Below the pieces are notes generated by a model, which worked only from the letters and a program-made list of their open reading frames with translations, searched no databases and had not been told where the DNA came from. Of a stretch of DNA of 64,000 nucleotides, positions 11,649-23,740 are shown piece after piece. The stretch is taken from contig CATQJL010000316.1 in assembly GCA_958299035.1 (NCBI GenBank), forward strand, positions 50,341,585 through 50,405,584, in the 5' to 3' direction. Made by a program: the position numbers and the translations under genes. Source of the stretch: Cylicocyclus nassatus. Lineage: Eukaryota; Nematoda; Chromadorea; Rhabditida; Strongylidae. Numbering within the stretch: position 1 is the stretch's first letter; each line of letters starts with the position of its first letter.

Positions 11649-11852
11649 AGAAGATACTGACCAACATTTGTTTGTACATCATGGGAACAGTATTCAACAT
11701 CAAAAAACAACTTAAAAAACATCACCGGCAAACGCACAAGTCAATGTATGCACAAACACAAGCAGGCACATCGAAGATGTCATGAGCAAACACAGGAGAT
11801 CAATTTGATGGTAAGTTAATGCTTTTCGTTGAAAGAAGTTGAAACAGATTGC

Positions 11853-11936
11853 TTAGCACCTCGTTTCCGACATCGAGTAGTGCCGGTACCGTTGCAGCGA
11901 GATCATTACGATTGTGAATGCGATGAAAACCATGAC
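11853..11936 (-). CDS. ZP gene, last exon (transmembrane helix and tail)
   Basis: Acceptor TTCTATTCCAG, then 27 codons beginning VMVFIAFTIVMIS and stop TAA at 11855-11853. It completes the membrane helix begun in the previous exon. Confidence 0.82.
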   Translation of the reverse strand, partial: VMVFIAFTIVMISLQRYRHYSMSETRC

Positions 11937-14900
11937 CTGGAATAGAATAGAAGTGGTATAGAATTTTTCAGGTAAAAGTGGACGAGACCCACTGATATCA
12001 TTCCAGCCAAGAATATAACAAAAGGATTGAATGGAACGCAGATCTCGTGCACGGGATAGGATGCTTTCTCATGACAAGTCAGTTCAACTGAGTGTGTTGC
12101 TTCCGATTCGACGTCAGAGATGACACCTATACGACTAAAGCTTAGTAAGACTATATGTTTTGGTTGGGAATGGCTCACCCAGCTCTGACACCTCTATGCG
12201 CTGTGTCTGAACGTCGACGCTGATACTAGAATCATTATCGTAGCTTCTCCTGTGAATAAGAATGTTTGAAACTTGTAAAAACAGTCATACCAAAAAACAA
12301 CCTCGTTCGGTTCAAATTCTGATCTAAACATGTCGGTATGTCACACATTCCATTTTTAGGCGGCATCAGTAACAATTCACATTCAAAGTAGATTAGAGAT
12401 GTTTGGGAAACTCCAAATACGCTGACATTTTGGCCGACCATAGTCTGAAAAGATTTAATACGAACATATAAATTATTCTCGTTGATCAATAGAAATCAGT
12501 GGGCTCAATCCATAGCAGTTTTTCTTGTTACTTCAAAGCTGCGAAAGAGCAAACAACGCACAGTTCGATCCCATTTTCTTCTATTCATGGCTGTTACTTC
12601 TGCAGAATTATGACTCTCGACCATGCGCAATTTATAACTTCGATTACACTTGCGGTAGAGAAACATTTGACTCTACCTGGTCCATCTATGTAAATATATA
12701 TGATTAGATGATATCTTTAGGCTTTTTCTATTCTTAACAAATACAAGTCATTCGGATATGCACCTTCTCAAATCCAAATGTTGATAAATGAACACATTGA
12801 ACAATTATGTTGGTTATAGGGGTCCAGAAAAAATGTGCAAGAATCTTCTTGGAAGTCCTTGTGAAAACGGTTTCGTGAGAAAGTAGAATATAATATCGAA
12901 AGCAAACAAAGCTGCTCACAAATATGCAAAGCCGTGATTGTTGGATAGATAATCAAAAAATGTAATGTAAATAAAATCAGTAATATTGCTTTCTGGTTTC
13001 AAAGTATCAGGTTTGTTTTTTTCTTGGGCTGGCTGTAAATTATATCGCTAGATGAAATCTCAATCGCATCGAAAAAAATGGTTTTGTCATCAGACGTAGA
13101 GCACCATTTATAATAATATACATTTCAACCAAGACTTCTTCAGCTTTCGCCATTTTAAGGAGCGTTTTGCGAACTAAAAAGACTTCTGCGATATCACGAA
13201 CAAGCTTTGGGCACGTTTCTGTGTGCATCGAATATTACCTCTGAAGTCTTCCGAGGCACAAGGTTAACTTTTCTCAGTCAAAAAAACGAGGAAACTTTGC
13301 GCTCTTAAAATGGCTTAACCCTAAACTTCTTAAAGTGGAACTATTTCCTTCAGAGGATTAGATCCAAAGCTTTCCTTTCTGAGATAAGATTTAGCTAGTA
13401 CAGCTAAGCTGAGAACTTGTTGCTCCTCTCAATCCTAACCCCTTATTTCCTTCATATTTCCCCTATCCTCTCGGACCAAAGACATATGAATTATACAGCA
13501 TCCAATCCTGACTCTGCTCTCACAATCTGGGAAAGTCGTGCCGCGCTTCGGGTAAACAAAATAAGAAAGGCAACTTCGGCGACAAACAACTCGACATTGG
13601 CACCAAGCTAAACATACACTTCGGCGACGGTGTATTCGCTTTGCTTTCAAAGTGGGATTTTCACAGCGGAATGGAGGCGAAAGATCACTTTTGCTTTACT
13701 TTGGGCTTTGATATTCTTGCGTGCGCGACGCAGCGCGAGAAGAATCCCAAAAAGTAGCTCGATGAAAGTTTCAACTGGTCGCACTTCATGTCCTAGCGAA
13801 TTCTTTAGAGCTTGCGCAGCTTGTTCACGGTTATCTTGATGTAACAATAAAAGAGCATGCTAAAACTAAATGCTATTATAAGATCTCAGATGAAACCTGT
13901 CCTTCTTGATGCTACAACCAGAGGTTGTTAGAGTAAACACCTATCTCTTGAAATTGATAGCATATGGCCTGTTTGCCACGCATGAGTTAGATGGAATAAG
14001 GGCATTAGACTGGCCCTCATAAATCTTGAAATGCCACCATTTGGCAACTTTGTGCCACCTGTGTATTCCTTATGATTCATTGCTCCAAAACTTTGGATTA
14101 GACTAGGTCTCGTTGTAGGGAGACGACCGTCAACGAATGCGATTTCTATGTACGTCGCCAATTCCAAAAGCACCTTTCAGTGTAACGCGAGCCTTCAAAA
14201 ATAAAAACAACGTGCTTTGGCCTAGTAGCTTAAAGTTGCCATATGCCAAGTTTGACGGATTTTGATGAAAAACTGAGTGGAATGTTTGGATTTTGATTAC
14301 AGATGCATTTTCAAGGGTTTTTGGCTTTCAACATTTATGTTTTGAATCTTTTCCAGAGGAATAAGATCGAGCAGGGGCATGTGAGTAGGACGAACGTTCA
14401 AGAAAACCGAAGATTTGCAATGAGTCTGGGCTACGATAATGGGTATCAGAATTTTTACCTGCTAAATCTGCTAAAGAATGGGAATCTCTTGGTAATAATT
14501 TAGTCATAGAACACCATTCAGTCGCACACTCTATTTAAACTCAAAAATCAGTGGGAGTTTCTTTGCCTGTACAACACGATAGAAGCATAACAGAAAGTAA
14601 GATTGAGTCTTCATAGGAAGGGTTAGGTAAATCTTTTTGAGTTGGAACTGCAAAGCCAACAGTGCAACATCTTTTCAAAACACTCTAATTCCATACGACA
14701 GGAATTCGTCTTGTCATCCGTTTTCAGCCAGTGTCCCTTGCGACGTTGTTCACATAAAGCTTTATTTTACTTCGAACAAAACCAACGTCATTGCAGATCA
14801 TAGAAAAAAATTCCGATTTCCTCAATTTTTTGAGTGATTTTCTAGAAGCCCTTGTCGCAGTGCATAGATTCCGTTTACGTAGAGCAAAAGGTGCCGCTGC

Positions 14901-17900
14901 CCGATTGGGTACGAGTTGATGTAGTCCCTTATGCTGCTTGTGCCTTGACAAGATGAAAAATGGTCGCATTTTCTTGACGTTCTGTCAAGTCCATTGTCAA
15001 GCTTTTTGAGCATCACCATTCGTAAAAAGCATAGCACGTCATCAAATGTCTTTATCCGAGCATTTTGAAGGAGAATAGCTTTTGAAAGGAAGCATTGCAG
15101 TAGTAACTAGCAGGAACGAGTACAGATTAAGCGTAATTTTCTTTTTTTTAGAAATAAGCGGAAAATTCATTAACCCTCGATTTCGCTGACCGTTGGAGAA
15201 ATCCCGCAATGGAGCCCCCTATGAGCCTCCAAGGCCAATAATTTGATATTTGTTATGACACTCTGGCGACTTCCATTCCCGAACATTCGTATCCGATTTC
15301 GAGTGTCGCCGTATGCTAATCGCGTGGTTCTTCATTAATCAGGGCAGAGCTTAACGTTGTCTTGTACGACATCGAATTTGCCATTCAAATGTCACACTAT
15401 TCCTCCTTTCCAAAGCACAGATAAAGATGAGCCTAAGTGAAAAGAAGTGTTCCACAGATCCCCTTTTGGGAAAGACCTAATGGAAAGGGCGCATTTTTTG
15501 TTTGCATGAACTTTCCAGATAGGTTGATTGACAACAAACGAAGCCGGTGCACTTGACACTTTCGCTTGCATTTCTTTTCGTGAGCAAAAAATCAAATAAA
15601 GGTCACTGGAACGTTCCTCCGCCAGCATTAGCCTGGCACATTTTTTCTTTCGGTTTTCGCCCAAGAGAGGCACACACAATAGAGCGATTAGCTTTCAGAT
15701 GAGTGCACCGTTCCCATTTCACTTCTTTAGCAAGCAACGCTGCACATATGCATTTCTAGCAAAAAATAGGCCTTGCAGAGAGCCTTCTAAAGTTAAATTA
15801 ACTTAGGATTACAAAGATAGTAACTTGAGGAAAGCTTTTCTGAGCCAAAAAACATGAATCTAAAAAGCGAAACAAAGTCGTTTGCAGTTCCCTACCATTT
15901 AAATTGAATCAAATACATTTAATGTACACATTACATATTGTAAATGGGCAATTTTCCATCGATAGACAGTCATGCTAATTTGCTGACTTGCGTTATGTTC
16001 CGATTATCTTATAGCCTTCCCGCGCTTACTTACTTTATTCACTGATTTCTATGTACCTCACCTTTCTACCCTTCTTGTCAGCATTTTTGGCTTTTCTTTA
16101 AAGAAACTAAAAATTCAGAATGATTTCCAAATTTTGAGTATATTTCGCTGTCATTATAATTAATCGAAATAAGCAGATTACGTACCATTAAGCTATACTA
16201 CAAGTTGCAAGGTTATAATAATGAGAAGCATAGCTTGCTCCGGAAAACGGCATAGAAACGTAAGTGACATAAATGACTTGTTTTCAAATCTTAGAAAGGT
16301 GAGGTGCATATTAACCATTGATGCTATCAAATAATTGATTTATAGGATTTTCTTTTTCGCTGAAGAGTTTTGAACAACTTTAGTTCCTTTTTGTATGTAG
16401 AATTATAGCAACACATATCCCTACTATATACACACAGAATCTCGAGCACATCGGACTCAAATGAGGTTGTGTCCATAGTACAACTACATAAAGAGCTCTC
16501 TATGTCCACAATTTCCCTAATAAAATTACTCAAGAAGTACTGCTTCTTTCTTTTCCTCTCACGCTCCTCCTCCCTTCAAGAATTGGATTACAGTTCTTGT
16601 TCTTTTTATATGAATGGCTCAGGACTCTCATGTAAAGAACGAAGCATAACAAAAGTAGAGAGTCCCGTTTGCTGAGCAAACTTTTTTTATGCGTTTCATG
16701 TAATAGTAGTAGTTTGCAAGTTTTGCAGCAAATCCTTCTCCTCCCCCCACGGTGTATAGCACCCTTTGTTATGCGCACATCTTTGACAGGGAATTCGTTC
16801 AGCGTAGAGCAATTCAATTTCAACGCACCCACTTGATCGGTTCCTCAATTTTTCGCTAGTGCTGTGTGAAAGAATTAGCCGTGATTTCACCTCGCGTCGG
16901 GCGATAATCAAGAATCTCATGGCGATGCACTAAGTGCGTTATAAAACGCTTACGAAATTGGGCTATTCTCGAAAGGGACTGAATGATAGACTGACCGGGC
17001 TGAAGTATGTGAGATGAGGCAAGATCTTCGTGTTTTTCGAGCAACCATCTGCGCCAATTAGCTCGTGTGTCGTATCGCCAGCCACAACCGAGCAGCTCCG
17101 CACAATAAGGCAGTTGTCCTGTGGAAGATTTGCCAATTAGGGCTCGGTCCAAAGACGGTTCTACAAAAAAAGTGAAAGGAGGCTTTCTCACTTTCTCGTC
17201 CTCGCAACTCCACTGGTGAAACACAGTTTGTCCAAGGACCACTGTTCCCACGAGAGGGCCATTAGGCCATTTTCTCACTGTGTAAGAGCATGCTGGAGAG
17301 TGCGAAGTATCTAGAACGGAAACCATTTCTACCATGGAAACCTAACTTTTACAAAATGTATAGAAATCTTTTGGATTAAATAATTCTAATCTCGAGGAGG
17401 AAGGAGGGGCAAGATAACAATTTGTTATTTGTGAAAAAGATCAAACTTCTGGGGACAAGGACCGATGCTACAAAAGAACACTGTTATCAAGGACTACGGT
17501 GGTTCTGCTCAGTGGATGTATCGAGTTCTTTATAACTAGCTCACCATCGATACGACTGTGGTGAAGTAAAGCTACAATTTCGTTTTGTAAACGTTCCAAC
17601 AAGTAATGCCCGGATTTTGCCCAATAAATTGGTCGCTTAACAATCTGTTTGAAATGACTACGTTGGTAAATGGAATCAAAAATTGATATATTACATTATA
17701 GTTCGCAGCATCCTCTTCCCTTCCCAAAGAAGTGATTTTTCTTGAGTTTTTTAAAATGGAAAAAAATGAGATGTGGTTTAACAAGATGAAGTGATGAGAC
17801 ATGTATGACAACCGCTTCAATAAGTTGTACCGAAAAGTTAGCAAAGTTTTCTAGATACCATGAGAATGAAAACTGAAGACTGCAGTCGGTTGCTTTCGAG

Positions 17901-20080
17901 ATCGTGTACAGTGTGGAAGTAAAAAAATTGAAGATGTAAGCTGTTGAAGTCATGGTATAATTCTGCTATACAGCTAGTGTGAGGAAGTCTTAGGCGCTTC
18001 ACAACTAGATCACGGCAATTATGAAGTAATTCAGTATTTCCTACGACTATATTCGCAATGTGATCGACAAAAAGAAATGTTTTCTTCACCTTCCCCTCCT
18101 TGAAATTGATAATTCAGCTTTTGGCTTGTCTATTTATGGCGCATTCTTGTGCTTCTAATTCGCAGGTTCGTCGTGCCACTTTCTTATACTGATACATCTA
18201 GAGAAAAAAGCTAATTGCTCACTTAGTCAGCATTGAATAAAGAAAGTCTAGAAATACTTTGAGATGAAAAATTGCCTTTGTCGACTGATCATCGGAAAGT
18301 TTGAGATCTTCTAATGATGTCATAGGTTTTAGGTCCATGTCAAAAAAAGCTTGAAATTATCAGCGTTGATTTCGAGATAATTAGACTATTGGATTAGACC
18401 GTTGACTTACATTCATGTACCAACTTCTACTGGAAATAAGTTACGTGAACCATTTTACTAAATAACAAAATATTTTTTTCCTGATATTGCACTCCTTTCA
18501 AAAAAGCAACAGTTTGTTCGAACGAAGTTAATGCAAATCTTCCCCAGCTCTCCGCCAGCAATACGTTGTTATCGCATACCTCGCGGAGGTTCGGTTGGGC
18601 TTCCCGTTTCCTGATGGCCTTGCGAGGTTCGCTGGTGAAAGCAGCGGAAATGAAAAATTCGATCATCAGCCGTAGTAAAATCGGGATGGAAAGCGACGGC
18701 AAGCGATGTTTCCAGAAAAACTCCCTCGGGCGACTTTGACCTGCAACGCACATTTCCGTGCTAATTTCCGTTCGCATCAGCTCGAGCTCATTGCTGAGCA
18801 AATTAATTAATCCCTCTTTTGCAGAGGCAAATGCGAGTGACTTACCGACGTCGCGGCACTGCGCATTCTTCGTGCGGAACGAGTACTTCGATTTGATTAT
18901 TCGTTACCAAGGTCTGGAATGAACGCTATTTCCAAGATGTTTCGATGATCGGCCGTTCGCCTGACTACGGCATTGGATGTGTAATAGCCAAAGAACGGGT
19001 TACGTAGATACTAGAAGAACTTTCTGAATAAAATGGCGAAAAGACACAAACACTATCAAAGGTCGTTTCTTTCTTTGTGGAAAGTCTACTTTGTAAAAGG
19101 ACCCCTTCCGTATTAAGTATGCCGCTATGGATTCTATTACTCTTGTCAACATTTATGTCGCTTTTACATCCCTTGCTTTACATGCGTTGCGAAGAAACGA
19201 GTTGAGACCATTAGCCTTACTCATAATCCATGCAGTGAATAGCGCTTAATGTCACCTGCTCACATCAGAAGTCTAATTAAAGCTTTGCCATATAAGTGAA
19301 CATAAATCTTATCTGTCTGCACACCATTTTCAAAAGTAATTCGCAAAAAAAACCTTACAGGGTTTAAATTTGATGGTAATGTACCAGTTTAGTTAGAGAA
19401 TGATTATCGTCAAGAACGGCACCGCCTCCTTATTTTGCAAAAATCATCATACCAAAAAGAATAATCACGCTGAAAAAGCTGGACTTCATGAATAATATGG
19501 CTAGAACACCCTCAAGGAAACCAGTTCCTATGTTAGTGATGGTTATTCTTGATGAATCAGAGACAAGTTTCAGACGAGTTGTTAAGACAACTAAGGAACA
19601 TCTACAAGGCTTAACATTCCCCTTGCTTTCTACTTCCTGCCTAGCCTTTCAGATTGTTATTGCTTATGCAAAAATGCCTGAATATTTCTTCGATGGGATG
19701 GCCCACGAAAGATGAATTCACAATCTTTGTGTGATCATTTACCGAAAAGCAGGAAAAAGAAAAAGAGCGTCAGCCTTTTCGGATATGCTATCTCTACGAT
19801 AGAGCATGTAAGAGATGCCCCTGCATTGGATCACTTAAGGATAAGTGCATTCATAGACGTTCATTTCCCATTCATGGACATATAGTGCATCCATCACTGA
19901 CATTTCTGAAGCTTCACGTTCTTTGGCTACATCAGAGGCTGTGTAAGTCTTCGAATGACAAAATGATTTTAGAGGAAGCCCACTTGATAGCAGAATTTGT
20001 TCGAGGCGAACTTCACGTGCACGTGTCCCTCGAAGGTTCGATTCGTCCTCAGTTTGATGTAGATCGCATCGGCAGCACAG
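11853..20080 (-). CDS. ZP-domain (cuticlin-like) single-pass membrane protein gene, nine exons identified
   Basis: Exons in transcription order: 20080-19984, 18913-18846, 18740-18580, 17328-17192, 17118-16996, 12444-12302, 12249-12179, 12126-11993 and 11936-11853. All phases agree, giving at least 338 codons excluding the signal peptide. The ZP domain runs from CAADAIYIKL and GHVHVKF...FC through FHPDFTTADDRIFHFRCF and CSYTV...VFHQWSC to DNCLIVRSC, GADGC, YFECELLL and CDIPTC, with about twelve cysteines. An R-T-R-R furin-type site follows. Then come an acidic linker, a cysteine-bearing stretch and a transmembrane helix (FVIFLAGMIS joined to VMVFIAFTIVMISL), with a short basic tail RYRHYSMSETRC. 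Such proteins are secreted, cleaved, and polymerise in cuticle or apical matrix; that role is inferred from the family. Weakest boundaries are the acceptor at 17329 and the GTCAGT donor at 16995. The first exon is uncertain. Confidence 0.85.
11993..12126 (-). CDS. ZP gene, exon with juxtamembrane region
   Basis: Encodes an acidic stretch (SDVESEATHSVELTC), a second cysteine near PVHEIC and the first half of the membrane helix. It ends in frame 0 at GTGGGT. The GTATAG acceptor was chosen because it alone matches the preceding phase. Confidence 0.75.
12179..12249 (-). CDS. ZP gene, linker exon after the cleavage site
   Basis: 71 bp exon after a TTATTCACAG acceptor. It completes the second Arg of the R-T-R-R site and encodes SYDNDSSISVDVQTQRIEVS. 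Both flanking introns are 52 bp. Confidence 0.75.
12302..12444 (-). CDS. ZP gene, ZP-C exon
   Basis: A textbook TCTTTTCAG acceptor is followed by TMVGQNVSVFGVSQTS, YFECELLLM, GMCDIPTC and NLNRT. This is the end of a ZP domain. A donor at AG/GTTGTT gives phase 2 and creates the R-T-R-R site with the next exon. Confidence 0.85.
12445..16995 (-). other. 4.55 kb intron of the ZP gene
   Basis: No foldback or Tc-type element was found inside. A minus-strand open frame at 13647-13847 (REQAAQALKNSLGHEVRPVE and a hydrophobic ELLFGILLAL) reads like protein and may be a nested gene piece or retrocopy. It has no recognised family and no continuing exons. Frames at 13040-13228 and 15392-15679 are unassigned. 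Confidence 0.5.
16996..17118 (-). CDS. ZP gene, central ZP exon
   Basis: A CTTCCACAG acceptor starts DNCLIVRSCSVVAGDTTHE, followed by GADGCSKNTK and LPHLTYFSP. This matches the C...HSC...GC signature of cuticlin ZP domains. The 41 codons end in frame 0 at a weak GTCAGT donor. An open frame reading straight through the preceding 73 bp intron masks this exon. Confidence 0.85.
17192..17328 (-). CDS. ZP gene, ZP interdomain exon
   Basis: Encodes MVSVLDTSHSPACSYTVRKW and VVLGQTVFHQWSCEDEK, the C-x-Y...V-F-H-x-W-x-C block of nematode ZP proteins. The donor is GTGAGA. The start at 17328 (acceptor GGTAG) is chosen by phase; GTTAG at 17342 is an alternative that does not match the phase. Confidence 0.8.
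18580..18740 (-). CDS. ZP gene, ZP-N exon
   Basis: A GTTGCAG acceptor is followed by SKSPEGVFLETSLAVAF, HPDFTTADDRIFHFRCF and HQRTSQGHQETGS. The HP-x-F-x-T-x-x-D-R-x-F-x-x-x-CF signature is typical of nematode cuticlin-like proteins. It ends at a GTATGC donor in phase 1. Confidence 0.88.
18846..18913 (-). CDS. ZP gene, short ZP-N exon
   Basis: 68 bp between a CATTCCAG acceptor and a GTAAGT donor. It encodes TLVTNNQIEVLVPHEECAVP, i.e. the hydrophobic strand and cysteine before the RRR of the next exon. Other frames hold stops, and the phase fits both neighbours. Confidence 0.8.
19984..20080 (-). CDS. ZP gene, start of ZP domain
   Basis: An ATTTAG acceptor precedes CAADAIYIKLRTNRTFEG and HVHVKFASNKFCYQ. 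This is the opening C..D.I.I.L.T...F.GHV.VK pattern of nematode ZP domains. An N-R-T glycosylation motif is present. It ends in frame 0 at GTGGGC. Confidence 0.8.
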
Positions 20081-20236
20081 CTAAATGGATTCGTTTTAGC
20101 ATTGTCTGCTTCGTGTTACTCGAGGTTTTTGGTGCGATCACCGCGTAAGCTTTGATAGTGCTGAGAAAAGACGAGCCCCCCTATCGGCCCCTCTTAGCAC
20201 GACTGGTTTTGCATCTGAACGTTCAGGCTAAGGAAC

Positions 20237-20305
20237 GCATCGAGATGGCGCCAAAATGCATCCATAAAGTAGAGATGATAGGGCAATAGAGCCACGCATG
20301 CGCAT
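20237..20305 (-). CDS. Candidate signal-peptide exon of the ZP gene
   Basis: ATG at 20305 opens MRMRGSIALSSLLYGCILAP followed by SRC, a plausible signal peptide, ending at a GTTCCT donor. Its phase (0) does not match the exon starting at 20080 (which needs two leftover bases). A missing small exon, a different donor or a different first exon is possible. Confidence 0.3.
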
Positions 20306-20573
20306 CTCTTCCGCACACGTGATTTTATGGTGCTGTGTTCCTTACGCTACTTGGAATCGAGCGAGAAGTGAGAAGAAAATATTATACTAGACCCTCAAGA
20401 TGATAAAACATTAGATCTCCGCAATCTTCTCTAGGGTCCGTCAGAGGGCAGCTTATTTATCATGCTTACCATGCCCGATGCAGAAGTTACAAGTGGCACT
20501 ATAACCTAAAAGGTCTAACAATAAGCTTATCGAACGTAGTAAGTAACAGAAAACCAAAGGATATCTAGCACGT

Positions 20574-20596
20574 GTATTGTATTGTATTGTATTGTA
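20574..20596. repeat. Pentanucleotide microsatellite (ATTGT)n
   Basis: About four and a half perfect tandem copies of TATTG. Confidence 0.85.
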
Positions 20597-22141
20597 GGTG
20601 TGTTTTCATAAATCGTATGGTTGAGTTCTCACAGAAGATTGCCACTAAAAAGGAAGAGACAGAACATCAACAAGATTGGAATCTGTGAAGTAGATAGTAA
20701 TCAAAACAAAAAGTTTTTAGCACTAAAAAGCGTACGTTCAATGAATATAAGGCGCAGTAGCATCAATAGGAAAGAATTTGGAGGATATATCGAATGTGCA
20801 GCTTATCAAGAAAAACAAAAATCTAAGTTTAATTATAGGTAGAAGAAATTGGGATGTTCAAAAAGAGTAGTATTCATTATAAGTCTAGGAAGAAATAATC
20901 ACAGAAAAAGCATAAAAACTATGTGAATGAATCTAATCCTAAGTTACACCTTGTCGGATTTGATCAAAAATAGAATGAGAAACTAGAAGCAGACTTCATA
21001 TCCAAATTATAAGGAGATGACGTCTTTTTTTCTGGTTTTTCTCTTAACAATCCAATTATGATTGTTCATTCCTGCTAAAAGTATCTTCTACGAGGGAAAC
21101 GAAACATGTTTTAGCTCTCATGCTGGGCTAGTGACCATACTATCAAACAAGTTGCGGGCTTGACTCACAAAGTTTACGGCGACTAGAATAATTGTAATAC
21201 GTATGACCGTTAACATTTATGTGCGTTTTTGCAGGAGCTGATTGGCAAATGTCATGAAGAAAAGCCTATTGGTCACAGGATTTTTTGTAACCATTTTTGA
21301 AACTCAAGTATTGCTCTGTATAAGCAACCAGTACATATGAAGTTTTCACTTGAAAACTTTTGTTTTTTGCGTTTCATTTTTTTGACGAGCAAATCCTTCG
21401 CTGCTTCCAAAAGCGATCTGCTCACGACATTTCTATAAATGGTACGGAAACCCTCCCAGTAGAACATCTTTCAAAACTTCTCAGCTGAGCGTTAGAAGCT
21501 GTAAACATCGCTTATCTCGTAAAGTTTCTTGCTAGGGAGGAAGATCAAGTATTGCGAAAGTTCCAACGCATTTACAATCGGCCATCTTCAACCACCGAAC
21601 CGGATTTCCTCGTTTAGTCACACACGCACCCCGTCGTCGTCCTCGCAAGTGGCCTCGAATGACGCAACGACTGCCGGAGGGGCAGATCTCTAGACTTGGT
21701 ACGAAACAGAAACGCGCCCTTTCATAAATTTTCTCGCCTCATTGGACACGAATAGAGAAATCAAGCTTGACTCGGAAAGCGAAAGCAACCGCCAGAAGAA
21801 GACACGAAGAGGGGGGGATGGGTTGCAAATGGTGAAAAATTACAGAGCTTATTCGGTACCATCGCAACTAGCCTCCGCGCTCATCTTTCGGATTTCGAAG
21901 AGATTCAACGGCTTTGAAGTACCCATGCAAAAGGACATAAATCATACGAAAATAGCGTGACTACAAACTAATCCAGACAAGACGCATATATCCCTCACAA
22001 TGAATCACTGTTACTGGTTACTGCTTTTCAAAGAAATGTTGTAGAAAAAGCTACTGAAAAGAAGAGCTTTGATCTATCTCTGAAACAGGTTTATTGATTG
22101 CAAACTTTGCCAAAATTTTGCAATTCTTTTGACAAATCCCT
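20597..22141. other. No recognisable gene
   Basis: Open frames at 20621-20842 and 21742-21960 are rich in Lys/Arg/Ser but lack a recognisable pattern or splice context. 21590-21830 is more GC-rich than the surroundings (e.g. CACCCCGTCGTCGTCCTCGC) and could be a repeat fragment. Confidence 0.35.
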
Positions 22142-22248
22142 TTTTTTTTCAGAAAATTTCATTTTTCATATCTATAAATCCTATTTCAAATAATTTTTTT
22201 CAGAAAAGTCCATTTTTCATATCTCTACATTCCGTTTTCGAATAATCT
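22142..22248. repeat. Tandem duplication, two units of about 53 bp
   Basis: The unit beginning TTTTTTCAGAAAA..TTTTTCATATCT and ending ..AAATAAT or GAATAAT occurs twice in a row with about 80 percent identity. Confidence 0.7.
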
Positions 22249-23527
22249 CCCCTTTCTGAATTTTGTTCCGCAGAAAAAAGTCTCCACTTATCAGCAGCAG
22301 AGTTTGTTTGTTAACTTGTACTCGAATTTATTTGAACTCCCAAAAGGTGTGCTCTGACAATCTACAGAAAATTTTTATTTCCTGAGAAAAATCTTTTTGA
22401 AGGCTTATAATGTCTAAAAGTCAAGAGCAGCAATTGGTTGCGGTGCAGTCAACCGCAATAACGTGGGGATTATTATGGCTAATGGTGCAGGTTTATCATT
22501 AGTACAATCTACGAGCACCGTTGACTAAATAGCTTCGACTCTCGAAAGAAATGGTGGCTATAAAAAGCACTAGAAAATAAGAATGGTTTGGACTAGCTTA
22601 GATATGACACTTTTACCTTTCTGCAGCTTTTATGGGCATTTTCGACCTTTCGGCAGTTTTTATGAGCGTATTTTGCTTTCAATTTTGGGTTTTGAGACGA
22701 AAACTAGCCATAAAATCATGTTAGAAATAATAAAATGAGGCTGGATGGGGCTAGCAGCTGTACTTCACCCTGCATTAAGGCAATCTGATTTTCATTTCCG
22801 TTCAAAACGCTCCTGGCTTCCATATTAAGATGAACTGTAAGTCCCTTTTCTATTATGGCACTTTGAAATCTGAACTAATCATATGAGTGGCCCGAAAAGA
22901 AGCTCAGAGACACTATTGGTTCAAATCGTCTTTGAGATTGAATGAGATACAAAACGGCCTTTTGTCCTGAGGAAAAATCATTCGTTGCAGTGTTTTTATA
23001 GTAAGAATGTTGTCGAATATGCTATAATTCTTCCTAGAAAGAAGTTTTTGAAAATAAAGAGTAAACTGCTGACATGGTGGTTCAGATTATCCTAAATTTT
23101 TGAAGAGGCTGTGACACTCTAATGAAAGAAACTTTCGCCAGAAAGTAGCGACAGAAGGGATTATAACTTTGTTTTCTCTTTGAAGTCCCAGTATTGAGTA
23201 CGCCACTTGATAGCTTAAACAGAATTGGTTCATTGTTTATCTTTAAATCATAATTATTGGGATGCGTTGACAGAATAATAAGACAGCCGTATACGCTCCC
23301 TGCTCTTAACTGTGCACGCCTTACGAGTTGAGTTTTTTGATAATTGAATAGAAGTGCAGAAATCTTAAGTATGCCGGAAAAACCTGCAGAGCTGGGAATA
23401 CTGAGAGTTTTATATAAAATCGATGTAGTGTACGGACGTAGTAATCATTACCGTGAATTTTATCCAAGGGTCTAAGAATGTCGAAAAGAGTATGGAATTG
23501 AAATCCAGAGACAGATTATGCGTTTTA
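22249..23527. other. No recognisable gene
   Basis: AT-rich, with no supported coding or repeat structure. Confidence 0.4.
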
Positions 23528-23740
23528 AGGGCCGGGCATACTTCACGCGATTTGGCAATATTCCCACTGTCCACAACTCACTGTAAGAACATTTCAAATG
23601 TAGAGAAGACAAGGCATTTTATCAATCCACGTAAGTTATACACACTATGCATGTGCAGTTTGCTAATGTGGGATCTGAAGACTTTTGGCGAATTGCCAAA
23701 TCGCGTTTATACTGAAATCGCGTGAAGTATGCCCGGCCCT
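23528..23740. repeat. GC-rich-ended MITE, copy 2, with TTA duplication
   Basis: The ends are AGGGCCGGGCATACTTCACG and its exact complement, and TTA lies on both flanks (23525-23527 and 23741-23743). The CACGCGATTTGGCAAT block of the left arm is repeated inverted just inside the right arm. It belongs with the copy at 2390. The 3 bp TTA duplication suggests the PIF/Harbinger group. Confidence 0.75.

Noticed and set aside
16856..17335. 159-codon single-exon reading of the ZP locus
   Set aside because: It includes a 73 bp intron with GTGAGA and CTTCCACAG signals. Beyond it the ZP pattern continues in another frame, so the second half of this frame is not the protein.
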